Source: Micromonospora sp. RHAY321
GTDB taxonomy: Bacteria > Actinomycetota > Actinomycetes > Mycobacteriales > Micromonosporaceae
DNA: 64,000 bases
Assembly: GCF_023896955.1 (NCBI RefSeq)
Contig: NZ_JAMHIW010000008.1
Coordinates: 62,001 to 126,000, forward strand
Reading direction: 5' to 3'
Made by a program: the position numbers and the translations under genes. Every line of letters begins with the position of its first letter. The stretch's first letter is position 1. Shown here in pieces: positions 26,232 through 35,113 of this stretch. Below the pieces are notes generated by a model that worked only from the letters and a program-made list of their open reading frames with translations, did no database searches and had not been told where the DNA came from.

Positions 26232-27500
26232 GTGGGGAGCACGCCGGGCGGTGGGGAGCTGACGGCCACGCTGCGCCGGATCGAGCGGGCGGCGGGGGCG
26301 CTGGCCACTGCCAGCGTCGCCCGGATGGACGAGACACTGCCCTGGTTCCGCGCCATGCCGGCCGACCAGCGCTCCTGGGTGATGCTGGTGGCCCAGGCCG
26401 GCGCCCAGTCGCTGGTGCAGTGGCTGCGCGACGGCGGAGGCACCGCGGACAGCACGCAGGAGGTCTCCGACGAGGTCTTCGCCGCCGCCCCCCAGGCGCT
26501 GGCCCGGTCGATCACCCTGCAGCAGACCGTCGCGCTGATCAAGGTGACCATCGACGTGGTCGAGGAGCAGGTGTCGCACCTGGCCGCCGAGGGCGAGGAG
26601 CAGCAACTGCGCGAGGCGGTGCTGCGCTTCTCCCGGGAGATCGCGTTCGCCGCCGCCCGGGTCTACGCGCGCGCGGCCGAGTCACGCGGCGCGTGGGACG
26701 CCCGGTTGCAGGCGCTGCTGGTCGACGCGCTGCTGCGCGGTGACTCGCCGGACGTACTGGCCAGTCGGGCCGCCGCGCTGGGCTGGGCGGACGCGCCGCC
26801 GGTCGCGGTGGCGGTGGGTCGCTCCCCCGGCGGTGAGGTCTCCGCCGTGCTGCACGTTGTCTACCGGCAGGCCCGCCGGATCGGCGTGGAGGTGATCGGC
26901 GGGGTGCACGGCGACCGGCTGGTGATCGTGCTGGGCGGCGCCGCGGACCCGCTGGCCGCCACCGCCAAGCTGCTGAGCGCGTTCGGCGACGGCCCGGTCG
27001 TGGTCGGTCCCGCCGTACCCAGTCTGGACGAGGCCACGGAGTCGGCGCGGGCCGCGCTGTCCGGCTTCCGGGCGGCGCCGGCGTGGCCGACCGCTCCCCG
27101 GCCGGTGCCGGCCGGGGAGCTGTTGCCGGAGCGTGCCCTCGCCGGCGACGCGGAGGCCCGCCGCCGGTTGCGGCACGACGTGTACGCGACGCTGGTGCGC
27201 GCCGGTGGCGAGCTGCTGGAGACCCTGGACGCGTTCCTGGCCGCGGGCGGTACGTTGGAGAGCGCCGCCCGGGCGTTGTTCGTGCACCCGAACACGGTGC
27301 GGTACCGGTTGCGCCGGATCGCCGAGGTGACCAGCTTCTCGCCGCTGTCTCCGCGGGACGCGTTCGCCCTCCAGGTGGCGTTGACCGTCGGCCGGCTGGA
27401 TCCGGTGGTCCCGGTGACCCCGCCCGTCCCGAGCCAGACAATGACCCCGGCCGCCCGGAAAACGGCTCAAACCGGTGATGATCCCCGCCGATCTTTGTAG
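26232..27500 (+). CDS. fasR: PucR-family regulator of fatty-acid synthesis (FasR-like)
   Basis: A 422-residue regulator with a PucR-type C-terminal helix-turn-helix (TLESAARALFVHPNTVRYRLRRIAEVT, about residues 340-370) and a GGDEF-like degenerate middle region. In Streptomyces the equivalent gene directly precedes fabD-fabH-acpP-fabF and its product activates that operon; gene order here is the same. The GTG at 26232 is preferred; a GTG at 26196 would add 12 unconserved residues. The 78-bp gap to fabD contains a -10/-35 pair overlapped by an inverted repeat, the likely site of action. A malonyl-CoA or acyl ligand is a reasonable but unproven effector. Confidence 0.85.
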   Translation: MGSTPGGGELTATLRRIERAAGALATASVARMDETLPWFRAMPADQRSWVMLVAQAGAQSLVQWLRDGGGTADSTQEVSDEVFAAAPQALARSITLQQTVALIKVTIDVVEEQVSHLAAEGEEQQLREAVLRFSREIAFAAARVYARAAESRGAWDARLQALLVDALLRGDSPDVLASRAAALGWADAPPVAVAVGRSPGGEVSAVLHVVYRQARRIGVEVIGGVHGDRLVIVLGGAADPLAATAKLLSAFGDGPVVVGPAVPSLDEATESARAALSGFRAAPAWPTAPRPVPAGELLPERALAGDAEARRRLRHDVYATLVRAGGELLETLDAFLAAGGTLESAARALFVHPNTVRYRLRRIAEVTSFSPLSPRDAFALQVALTVGRLDPVVPVTPPVPSQTMTPAARKTAQTGDDPRRSL

Positions 27501-27523
27501 GAACCCTCCAAAGGTCCTAGTGT
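27495..27523 (+). promoter_or_regulatory. Promoter of the fabD-fabH-acpP-fabF operon
   Basis: TTGTAG (-35, 27495-27500), a 17-bp spacer and TAGTGT (-10, 27518-27523) lie 55 bp before the fabD GTG. Spacing and hexamers fit a sigma-70-type housekeeping promoter. Confidence 0.65.
27498..27519. promoter_or_regulatory. Inverted repeat overlapping the fab promoter (FasR operator candidate)
   Basis: TAGGAACC (27498-27505) faces GGTCCTA (27513-27519), a near-perfect inverted repeat that covers the spacer and the start of the -10. The regulator gene immediately upstream makes FasR the natural candidate to bind it. Confidence 0.5.
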
Positions 27524-27578
27524 GGTTTGGTCGGGGCCGGCACAGCGCTACCCACGCGTATCCGGGAGAGTCATAGGC

Positions 27579-28748
27579 GTGCTCGCCGTACTTAGTCCCG
27601 GCCAGGGTTCGCAGAAACCCGGCTTCCTGACCCCCTGGCTCGACCTGACCGGCACCGAGGCGCGACTGCGCTGGTGGTCGGCGCTGGCCGGGGTCGACCT
27701 GCTGCACCTCGGCACCGCCGCCGACGCCGACGAGATCAAGGACACGGCACGCACCCAGCCGCTGCTGGTCGCCGCGGCGCTGCTCGCCGCCGAGCACCTT
27801 CCGCTGCACGACGTGACGCTCACCGCCGGGCACAGCGTCGGCGAGCTGGGCGCCGCCGCGCTGGCCGGGGTCCTGCCGGCCGAGGCCGCGATCACCCTCG
27901 CCGGCGTGCGGGGCCGGGAGATGGCCGCCGCGTGCGCCCTCGAACCGACCGGGATGGCGGCCGTGCTCGGCGGCGACCCGGACGAGGTGCTCGCCGCGAT
28001 CGCCGCGCACGGGCTGCACCCGGCCAACCGCAACGGCGCCGGGCAGATCGTCGCCGCCGGCGCGCTGGACGGGCTGGACAAGCTCGCCGCCGAGCCGCCC
28101 GCGAAGACCCGGATCATCCGGCTCCAGGTGGCCGGCGCGTTCCACACCCCGTACATGGCGCCGGCCGAGACCGCGCTGGCCGCCGTCGCCGCCGGCATCG
28201 TTCCGGCCGACCCGACCCGGATCCTGCTGTCGAACCTCGACGGCACCGCGGTCGACCACGGCCGGGAGATGGTGCAGCGCCTGGTCCGCCAGGTCACCGC
28301 GCCGGTGCGCTGGGACCTGTGCATGCGCACGCTGGCCGACCTCGGCGTGACCGGCGTGATCGAGCTGCCCCCGGCCGGCACGCTCGCCGGGCTCGTCAAG
28401 CGCGAGCTCAAGGGCGACAACGCCCCGGAGATCGTCACCCTGAACACCCCGGACGACCTGCCGGCCGCGCGGGACCTGATCGCCCGGCACGGCATGGCGC
28501 CCAGCCACAAGCCGACCGTGCGGTTCGGCGTGGTGGTGGCGCCGTCCGCCGGCACCTTCGCCCCCGCCGACGGGCTGACCGAGGGCGGGCCGATCCGCCT
28601 CGGCCAGGTCATCGGGCACGTCGGCACCCGCCAGGGGCCGGTCGAGGTGGCCGCGCACCAGGGCGGGGTTCTCACCGAATGGCTCGCCCACCACGACGAC
28701 CCGGTCGCGCCGGGCCAACCGCTCGCCCGCATCGGAGGACTTTCATGA
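27579..28748 (+). CDS. fabD: Malonyl-CoA:ACP acyltransferase with C-terminal lipoyl-like domain
   Basis: A 389-residue FabD that loads malonyl from CoA onto ACP. It has LSPGQGSQ at the N-terminus, the nucleophile Ser in GHSVGELGAA, and the catalytic His in GAFHTPYM. FabD proteins are normally 300-320 residues. Here about 75 further residues (from roughly residue 312) read like a biotinyl/lipoyl domain: GGPIRLGQVIGHVG, then EVAAHQGGVLTEWLAHHDDPVAPGQPLARI. The position where the modified lysine of such domains lies has RQGPVEV, with no Lys. The start is the GTG at 27579. Its stop overlaps the fabH ATG. Confidence 0.92.
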   Translation: MLAVLSPGQGSQKPGFLTPWLDLTGTEARLRWWSALAGVDLLHLGTAADADEIKDTARTQPLLVAAALLAAEHLPLHDVTLTAGHSVGELGAAALAGVLPAEAAITLAGVRGREMAAACALEPTGMAAVLGGDPDEVLAAIAAHGLHPANRNGAGQIVAAGALDGLDKLAAEPPAKTRIIRLQVAGAFHTPYMAPAETALAAVAAGIVPADPTRILLSNLDGTAVDHGREMVQRLVRQVTAPVRWDLCMRTLADLGVTGVIELPPAGTLAGLVKRELKGDNAPEIVTLNTPDDLPAARDLIARHGMAPSHKPTVRFGVVVAPSAGTFAPADGLTEGGPIRLGQVIGHVGTRQGPVEVAAHQGGVLTEWLAHHDDPVAPGQPLARIGGLS

Positions 28749-29689
28749 CTGGCAGTCGCATCGTCTCGATGGGGCACTACCAGCCCTCGCGGGTGGTGAC
28801 CAACGACGACATCGCCCAGCTCGTCGACACCAACGACGAGTGGATCCGGGACCGGGTGGGCATCGTCAGCCGGCGGATCGCCGACAGTGAGACGGTGGCC
28901 GACATGGCCGCCGCCGCCGCCGGCAAGGCACTGGCCAACTCCGGCCTGACCGCCGCCGACATCGACCTGGTCGTGGTCGCCACCTGCACGTCGGTCGACC
29001 GCAGCCCCAACGTGGCCTGCCGGGTCGCCGCCAAGCTGGGCATCACCGCGCCGGGCGCGTACGACGTCAACACCGCCTGCTCGGGCTTCGGCTACGCGCT
29101 GGGCACCGTCGACCACGCCATCCGGGCCGGGGCGTCGCGCAACGCGATCGTCATCGGCGCCGAGAAGCTCTCCGACTTCACCGACTGGACCGACCGCTCC
29201 ACCTGCATCATCTTCGGCGACGGCGCCGGCGCGGCGGTGGTCACCGCGACCGCCGACGACGAGCCCGCCGGGATCGGCCCGGTGATCTGGGGTTCCGTGC
29301 CGGAGAAGAGCGACGCCGTCCGCATCGAGGGCTGGCGCCCGTACATCCAGCAGGAGGGCCAGGCGGTGTTCCGCTGGGCCACCACCGCGCTGGCGCCGCT
29401 GGCCCTGCAGGCGTGCGAGCGCGCCGGGGTCGACCCGTCGGAGCTGGCCGCGTTCGTGCCGCACCAGGCCAACGGCCGCATCATCGACGGCATCGCCAAG
29501 CGACTCAACATCCCCGACGCGATCATCGCGAAGGACATCGTCGAGTCCGGCAACACCTCCGCGGCGAGCGTGCCGCTGGCCCTGTCCAAGCTGGTCGAGC
29601 GCCGGGAGGTGCCCTCGGGCGCGCCGGTGCTGCTGTTCGGCTTCGGCGGTGGCCTGACCTACGCCGGTCAGGTCGTCCGCTGCCCCTGA
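28745..29689 (+). CDS. fabH: 3-oxoacyl-ACP synthase III
   Basis: A 314-residue KAS III that condenses an acyl-CoA starter with malonyl-ACP, setting straight- or branched-chain fatty-acid starters. The catalytic triad is complete: Cys in VNTACSGFG, His in VPHQANGRI, and Asn in ESGNTSAAS. The N-terminus DTNDEWIRDRVGIVSRR is diagnostic. The ATG overlaps the fabD stop (ATGA), and fabH is followed after 85 bp by acpP. Actinobacterial FabH usually accepts isobutyryl- and methylbutyryl-CoA, which would fit a branched-chain membrane, though this cannot be shown from sequence. Confidence 0.96.
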   Translation: MTGSRIVSMGHYQPSRVVTNDDIAQLVDTNDEWIRDRVGIVSRRIADSETVADMAAAAAGKALANSGLTAADIDLVVVATCTSVDRSPNVACRVAAKLGITAPGAYDVNTACSGFGYALGTVDHAIRAGASRNAIVIGAEKLSDFTDWTDRSTCIIFGDGAGAAVVTATADDEPAGIGPVIWGSVPEKSDAVRIEGWRPYIQQEGQAVFRWATTALAPLALQACERAGVDPSELAAFVPHQANGRIIDGIAKRLNIPDAIIAKDIVESGNTSAASVPLALSKLVERREVPSGAPVLLFGFGGGLTYAGQVVRCP

Positions 29690-29774
29690 AACCCCCTCTA
29701 GCGCGTACGCGCCGAGGAGTGGCGGCCGGCGACGCCGGTCGCCGGAGAACCCCCGATGAAAGGAACCAACCGCA

Positions 29775-30014
29775 ATGACCCGTGACGAGATCACCACCGG
29801 CCTCGCCGAGATCCTCGAAGAGGTTGCCGGGGTGAACCCGGACGACGTGGCCGAGGGGAAGTCCTTCACCGACGACCTCGATGTCGACTCGCTCTCCATG
29901 GTGGAGGTCGTGGTGGCCGCCGAGGAGAAGTTCGGCGTCAAGATCCCGGACAACGAGGTGCAGAACCTCAAGACCGTCGGCGACGCTGTCACCTACATCG
30001 CGGCGCAGTCCTGA
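29775..30014 (+). CDS. acpP: Acyl carrier protein
   Basis: A 79-residue acidic ACP. The phosphopantetheine attachment Ser39 lies in the canonical DLDVDSLSMVE motif, followed by helix III and the C-terminal DAVTYIAAQS. It carries growing acyl chains between FabD, FabH and FabF. An AAAGGAACC site precedes the ATG, suggesting high expression. The stop is 3 nt before fabF. Confidence 0.96.
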   Translation: MTRDEITTGLAEILEEVAGVNPDDVAEGKSFTDDLDVDSLSMVEVVVAAEEKFGVKIPDNEVQNLKTVGDAVTYIAAQS

Positions 30015-30016
30015 TC

Positions 30017-31243
30017 ATGAGTCGTCCCGACGTCGTCGTCACCGGGCTCGGCGCGACGACCCCGCTCGGCGGGGACGTCGCGTCGACCTGGGACGCAATG
30101 CTCGCCGGCCGCTCCGGGGTGAGTGCCCTCACCCAGGAGTGGGCCGCGCAACTGCCCGTCCGGATCGCCGCCCAACTGGCCGTGGACCCGTCGGAGGTGC
30201 TGGACCGGGTCCGGCTGCGCCGGCTGGACCGCTCCGAGGCGATCGCGATCATCGCCGCCCAGCAGGCCTGGGCGGACGCCGGCCTGGCCGACTCCGGTCT
30301 CGACGCGGAGCGGCTGGCCGTCAGCGTCGGCTCCGGCATCGGCGGCGCCACCACCCTGCTCGCCCAGGACGACATCCTGGAGGCGTCCGGGCCGCGGCGG
30401 GTCTCCCCGCACACGATCCCGATGCTGATGCCGAACGGTCCGGCCGCGTGGGTCGGGTTGGAGCTGGGCGCCAAGGCCGGCGTGCACACGGTGGCCAGCG
30501 CCTGCGCCACCGGCGCCGAGGCCATCGCGCTCGGCCTGGACATCATCCGCGCCGGCCGGGCCGACGTGGTGGTGGCCGGGGGCACCGAGGCGGTCATCCA
30601 CCCGCTGCCCATCGCCGGGTTCAGCTCGATGCGGGCCATGTCGACCCGCAACGACGACCCCGAGCGGGCCTCCCGCCCGTGGGACAGGGGCCGCGACGGC
30701 TTCGTCCTCGGCGAGGGCGCCGGCATCGTGGTGCTGGAGCGGGCCGAGCACGCCGCCGCCCGGGGCGCCCGGGTGTACGCGCGCCTCGCCGGTGCGGGAA
30801 TCACCTCCGACGCGTACGACATCGTGCAGCCGCACGCCGAGGGCGAGGGCGCCATCCGGGCCATCGCCAAGGCGATCGCGGACGCGGACGTCGCCAAGCG
30901 CGACATCGTGCACGTCAACGCGCACGCCACCTCGACCCCGGTCGGCGACATGCTGGAGATCGGCGCGCTGCACAAGGCGCTCGGCGATCACCCGGTGCTC
31001 GCCGCCACCAAGTCGATGACCGGTCACCTGCTCGGTGCGGCCGGCGCGCTGGAGTCGATCGCCACGATCCTCGCCATCCGCGACGGCGTCGTTCCTCCGA
31101 CGATCAACCTCGACGACCCGGAGGACGGCCTCACCCTGGAGGTTGCCGCCCACAAGGCTCGCCACATGGAGATCCCGGCCGCGTTGAACAACGCGTTCGG
31201 CTTCGGCGGCCACAACGTGGCGCTCGTCTTCACCCGGGCCTAG
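30017..31243 (+). CDS. fabF: 3-oxoacyl-ACP synthase II
   Basis: A 408-residue KAS II elongating acyl-ACP with malonyl-ACP. The nucleophile Cys is in ASACATGAEA, and the two catalytic His residues are in NAHATSTPVGD and KSMTGHLLGAAG. The C-terminal NNAFGFGGHNVALVF is typical. The ATG lies 3 nt after the acpP stop, so it is translationally coupled and is the last gene of the fab operon. The separate reductase, dehydratase and enoyl reductase genes are elsewhere, as in Streptomyces. Confidence 0.96.
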   Translation: MSRPDVVVTGLGATTPLGGDVASTWDAMLAGRSGVSALTQEWAAQLPVRIAAQLAVDPSEVLDRVRLRRLDRSEAIAIIAAQQAWADAGLADSGLDAERLAVSVGSGIGGATTLLAQDDILEASGPRRVSPHTIPMLMPNGPAAWVGLELGAKAGVHTVASACATGAEAIALGLDIIRAGRADVVVAGGTEAVIHPLPIAGFSSMRAMSTRNDDPERASRPWDRGRDGFVLGEGAGIVVLERAEHAAARGARVYARLAGAGITSDAYDIVQPHAEGEGAIRAIAKAIADADVAKRDIVHVNAHATSTPVGDMLEIGALHKALGDHPVLAATKSMTGHLLGAAGALESIATILAIRDGVVPPTINLDDPEDGLTLEVAAHKARHMEIPAALNNAFGFGGHNVALVFTRA

Positions 31244-31373
31244 ACCCACAGCCGCGCGTCTGGCCGGGTGCCACGGATCTCCGTGGTGCCCGGTCCGACG
31301 GCGACCGACATCGTCCGACTCCCGGCTCCCGCCGAGACCCGGCGCGATGGTCGCCGACGGCTACCATGCGGTC

Positions 31374-33245
31374 GTGCCCGACGAGAGCGCGGACGGCGTC
31401 GATCTGGATTCCGGTCGGCGGTTCGTGGTCTGCGGGGACAACGCCCTGGCCCGCCGGCTGGTCAACGAACTGGTCGACCGGTACGGCGTGACGGTGACCG
31501 TGGTGCTGCCATCGTTGACCGACAACCACGCTCCGGACATCGCCGAGTTCGCCGCCGAGGCGGTCGCGGCGGGTCCGCGCCCCGAGGTGGTGGTGGCCCG
31601 CCGGCTGACCAGCGACGTGCTGCACCGGGTGGGGGTACGCGGGGCGGCGGCGGTCGCGCTGGTGAGCGCGGACGACGTGGCCAACGTGGACGCCGCGTTG
31701 ATCGTCCGGGAGTTCGACCCGGACGTGCGGATCGTCGTCCGGCTGTTCAACCCGGTGCTCGGCGAGGGCGTGGCCACCATGCTCGGCGACTGCGCGGTGC
31801 TGTCCGGGTCGGAGATCGCCGCGCCGGCGTTCGTGGCCGCGACGCTGGGCGATGACACGCCGACCTACCTGCGGTTGCCCGACGACGAGCTGCTGAGGAT
31901 CGCCAGTCGCGCCACCCTCGACCCGGCCACCACGGACGTCGTCTGCGCGCTGGCCGACACGAGCGGCCCCGAGCCGGTCACCCTCCCGGCGGACGAGGAC
32001 GCCGCCGACCTGGTGCTGGTGCGGGCGTACGGCCGCCGACGGTCGGCGCCCACCCCACCGCGCCGCCGGCTGCTGAGGACGGCCCGGTTGGTGCTCGGCC
32101 GACGACTGCGCTGGGCGCTGGGCGCGACCGCCGGGCTGTTCGCGGTCTGCAGCGTGCTGCTCGGCCAGGCCCGGAACCTGGATCCGGTGGAGGCCGGCTA
32201 CCTGACGCTTCTCACCGCCCTGGGCAGCGCGGACGCGGACCCGACCGGGTCACCGGTGGAGAAGGTCACGGCCCTGCTGCTGGTGGTCACCGGCGTGGCG
32301 CTGGTCCCCACGGTGACCGCGCTGGTGGTCGACTCGGTGGTGCGGGCCCGGCTGGCGGTCGCGGCCGGTCGGCTCACCGACCCGCTCGACGACCACGTGA
32401 TCGTGGTCGGGCTGGGCAACATCGGCACCCGGGTGGTGCAGGAGTTGCACTCGTTCGGCCTGACAGTGGTGGCGGTGGACCGGGCGGCCACGGCCCGTGG
32501 CGTGGCGGTGGCCCGGGAGCTGGGCCTGCCGGTCCTGATCGGCGATGCGACCAGCCCGGAGACGTTGCGGGCCGCGTCCGTGTCGACCTGCCGGGCGCTG
32601 GTGGTGCTCTGCGCCGACGACGTCACCAACCTGGAGACCGCGCTGCTCGGGCGCTCGCTGCACCGAGCGGCGTCGGGTGGCACGGCGGCGCCGCTGAGGG
32701 TGGTGTTGCGGCTGTTCGACGAGGGGTTCGCGCAGCGGGTGCAGCGCGCCTTCGGGATCAACCACTCACGCAGCGTCTCGTACCTGGCCGCGCCGGCGTT
32801 CGCGGCGGCCATGATGGGCCGCGAGGTGATCGACACGATCTCGGTGGGGCGGCGGGTCCTGCTGGTCGCCGAGCTGCCGGTCGGTGCCGGCTCGGAGGTG
32901 GAGGGCAGCACCTGTCCGCAGATCAGCCGTCCGCGTGAGGCCCGGGTGATCGCGATGCGCACCGGCCGGGTGGGGCAGACGATCTGGTCCCTGCCGCAGC
33001 GGCGGCCGCTGGTGCGCACCGATCGGCTGCTGGTCGTCGCCACCCGGGCCGGGCTGGCGGCGCTGCTGGCACGGACGGCGCCGAGCAGCGACCCGCCGCC
33101 GATGTCGGCCGGCACGGTCGGTGGGACGCCGTTGCGGTTGCTCATCCCACCGGCGGCGCGCCAGCCGGGCACGGACGCCGCGCCGCCAGGCCCGGCCACC
33201 AGCGGCGACGCCGCCGACCGGCCGGCGGCCGGGGACGGTCGGTGA
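31374..33245 (+). CDS. Double RCK/TrkA-domain membrane protein, ion-channel-like
   Basis: A 623-residue protein with two NAD-binding RCK (TrkA_N) domains flanking a membrane module. The first Rossmann fold is degenerate (FVVCGDNALARRLVNEL). About residues 225-330 hold two hydrophobic helices (LRWALGATAGLFAVCSVLLG and LLLVVTGVALVPTVTALVV) with a re-entrant-like LTLLTALGSADADP between. The second RCK domain has HVIVVGLGNIGTRVVQEL and DATSPETL. The layout is that of a K+ channel, but the selectivity-filter TxGYG is absent. The GTG at 31374 lies 6 nt after a TACCAT -10-like hexamer, suggesting a leaderless start; an ATG at 31347 is the alternative. Confidence 0.75.
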   Translation: MPDESADGVDLDSGRRFVVCGDNALARRLVNELVDRYGVTVTVVLPSLTDNHAPDIAEFAAEAVAAGPRPEVVVARRLTSDVLHRVGVRGAAAVALVSADDVANVDAALIVREFDPDVRIVVRLFNPVLGEGVATMLGDCAVLSGSEIAAPAFVAATLGDDTPTYLRLPDDELLRIASRATLDPATTDVVCALADTSGPEPVTLPADEDAADLVLVRAYGRRRSAPTPPRRRLLRTARLVLGRRLRWALGATAGLFAVCSVLLGQARNLDPVEAGYLTLLTALGSADADPTGSPVEKVTALLLVVTGVALVPTVTALVVDSVVRARLAVAAGRLTDPLDDHVIVVGLGNIGTRVVQELHSFGLTVVAVDRAATARGVAVARELGLPVLIGDATSPETLRAASVSTCRALVVLCADDVTNLETALLGRSLHRAASGGTAAPLRVVLRLFDEGFAQRVQRAFGINHSRSVSYLAAPAFAAAMMGREVIDTISVGRRVLLVAELPVGAGSEVEGSTCPQISRPREARVIAMRTGRVGQTIWSLPQRRPLVRTDRLLVVATRAGLAALLARTAPSSDPPPMSAGTVGGTPLRLLIPPAARQPGTDAAPPGPATSGDAADRPAAGDGR

Positions 33246-33265
33246 CCCGGGCGGGCGGTGCTCGG

Positions 33266-35008
33266 TCAGGTGGCGCAGGTGGTGGCGGGCAGGCCCGGCA
33301 CGGCCACCGGGGACCGTCCGCCCGGACGCGCCTTGCCGGCCAGCACGGCGGCCAGCGCGGTCATCGACGCCCGGCTGGAGGAGTACGTCGCCAGCAGCGT
33401 CGGTGACGTCGCCTTGGCCAGGACGTACGGGGTGTCCAGGGCGACGGTGACCGCCGCGCCGGCACGCAGGTCGTTGGTGCCGTCGCCGTAGCCGACCAGG
33501 TGCACGACGGTGCCGCCGCTGGGCTTGACCGGCACGCCGGCCGCGGTCAGCGCGGTGGTGAGCGCCGCCCGGGTGCTGTCCCGGCCACCGGAGGAGGTGA
33601 CGGTGACAGGCCCTCGCACGGCGCCACCGCAGGCGCCGCGCAGCACGGTGACGGCACCGGCGGCCAGCGCCTCCGCCGCCGCGCGGTGCGCCGGGGCGTT
33701 GAGCGTGGACATCTGCGCGGGCGGAAGCGCCGCCAGCCGGAACTTCATGGTCAGCACCCGGGTGACCGCCTCGACGAGCCGGGCGCGGGGCAGTGACCCG
33801 CCGCGCAGCGCGGCGAGCAGCCCGTCGTACGCCTGGCCGACGTTCGGGGTCATGAGGATCAGGTCGTTTCCGGCGTTCAGCGCCCGGACGGCGGCCTCAC
33901 CGGGCGCCCAGCGCTTCGCCGGCGGCATGTTCATGCCGTCGGTGATCACCACACCCTTGAAGCCGAGCTGACCGCGCAGCACGTCGGTGAGCAGCTTGTG
34001 CGAGAAGGTCGCCGGGGTGCCCGGGTCGATGGCCCGCGCGTCCAGGTGGCCGGACATCACGGCCATCGCCCCGGCGTCGATCCCGGCCGTGAACGGCGGC
34101 CACGCCCCACTCTGCAGCGCCGCCGCCGACTGGCTGAGGACCGGCAGGTCCTGGTGCGAGTCGTCGGCGCTGTGGCCGTGCCCGGGGAAGTGCTTCAGGG
34201 TGGCCGCGACGCCCGCGGCCTGCAGGCCACGGACGGCGCCGCCGACCTGGGCGGCGGCCTGCTTCGGGTCCGCGCCGTACGACCGGGAGCCGATCACCGT
34301 GCTGCGGGTGGCCAGCACGTCGGCCACCGGGGCGAAGTCCACGTTGATCCCCATCGCGGCCAGCTCGGTGCCGGCGGCCCGCCAGGCGGCCTCGGTCAGC
34401 TCGGGTTTCCCGGCCGCCCCGGCCGCGAGGGCGCTGGGCAGCAGGGTGACCCCGTCGGTGACCCGGGTCACCACCCCGTACTCCTGGTCGGTGCCGATCA
34501 GGAAGGGCGCCGGGCCGGCGGCGAGCTTGCCGGCGGCGCCGCGCAGCCCGCCGGTCAGCTCGTGGACCTGCTTCGGGTTGTCGACGTTGGTGGTCTCCTG
34601 GTTGCCCTTGGTGGGGTCGTCGGCGCTGAACCCGACCAGGATCAGCCCGCCCAGCCGGTACTTGGCGATCATCTGGGCCGGGGTGTCGACGCCGGCCAAC
34701 GCCTGGTTGCCGGCGGCGGAGCCGGGTGAGACCTTCGTCGCCGAGTCGCCGTAGGCGTACGGCATCAGCACCTGGCCGACCAGATCCTCGTCGGACAGCG
34801 TGGCGACCAGCGCGGTGGCGCGTGCGGCCGGGTCAGCCGGGTCGGCGCTCGGTGTCGTGGCGGGAGCACCCGGGCCGGCGGACGTGCCGGACGGGCCGGG
34901 TGTCGGGGCAGGGCGTTCCGGGCCGCCCGAGCAGCCGGAGACGAGCAGGGCGGTCAGGGCGGCGACGGCGACGCTGGCGCGGCGCGGGCGAATCGACACG
35001 CCGCCCAT
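33266..35008 (-). CDS. nagZ: GH3 beta-N-acetylhexosaminidase lipoprotein (NagZ-like)
   Basis: A 580-residue family 3 glycosidase. The N-terminus is a lipoprotein signal with lipobox LLVSGCSG, then a Pro/Ser/Thr linker. The GH3 barrel has KHFPGHGHSADDSHQDLP, the NagZ-type segment bearing the His/Asp acid-base pair, and the nucleophile Asp in GVVITDGMNM. It probably trims N-acetylglucosamine from cell-wall fragments outside the membrane, whereas Gram-negative NagZ is cytoplasmic. An additional C-terminal region of about 170 residues extends beyond single-domain NagZ. It is convergent with the RCK protein. Confidence 0.9.
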   Translation of the reverse strand: MGGVSIRPRRASVAVAALTALLVSGCSGGPERPAPTPGPSGTSAGPGAPATTPSADPADPAARATALVATLSDEDLVGQVLMPYAYGDSATKVSPGSAAGNQALAGVDTPAQMIAKYRLGGLILVGFSADDPTKGNQETTNVDNPKQVHELTGGLRGAAGKLAAGPAPFLIGTDQEYGVVTRVTDGVTLLPSALAAGAAGKPELTEAAWRAAGTELAAMGINVDFAPVADVLATRSTVIGSRSYGADPKQAAAQVGGAVRGLQAAGVAATLKHFPGHGHSADDSHQDLPVLSQSAAALQSGAWPPFTAGIDAGAMAVMSGHLDARAIDPGTPATFSHKLLTDVLRGQLGFKGVVITDGMNMPPAKRWAPGEAAVRALNAGNDLILMTPNVGQAYDGLLAALRGGSLPRARLVEAVTRVLTMKFRLAALPPAQMSTLNAPAHRAAAEALAAGAVTVLRGACGGAVRGPVTVTSSGGRDSTRAALTTALTAAGVPVKPSGGTVVHLVGYGDGTNDLRAGAAVTVALDTPYVLAKATSPTLLATYSSSRASMTALAAVLAGKARPGGRSPVAVPGLPATTCAT

Positions 35009-35113
35009 CCCACCAGTTCACCCTTATCGGGGCAACTTGACCTTACCGGCCGGCCGGCCCGCGCCAGTGCGCCGACGACGTGCGGGCAGGTGGGCGGGTC
35101 GGAGCTGCCCGGG

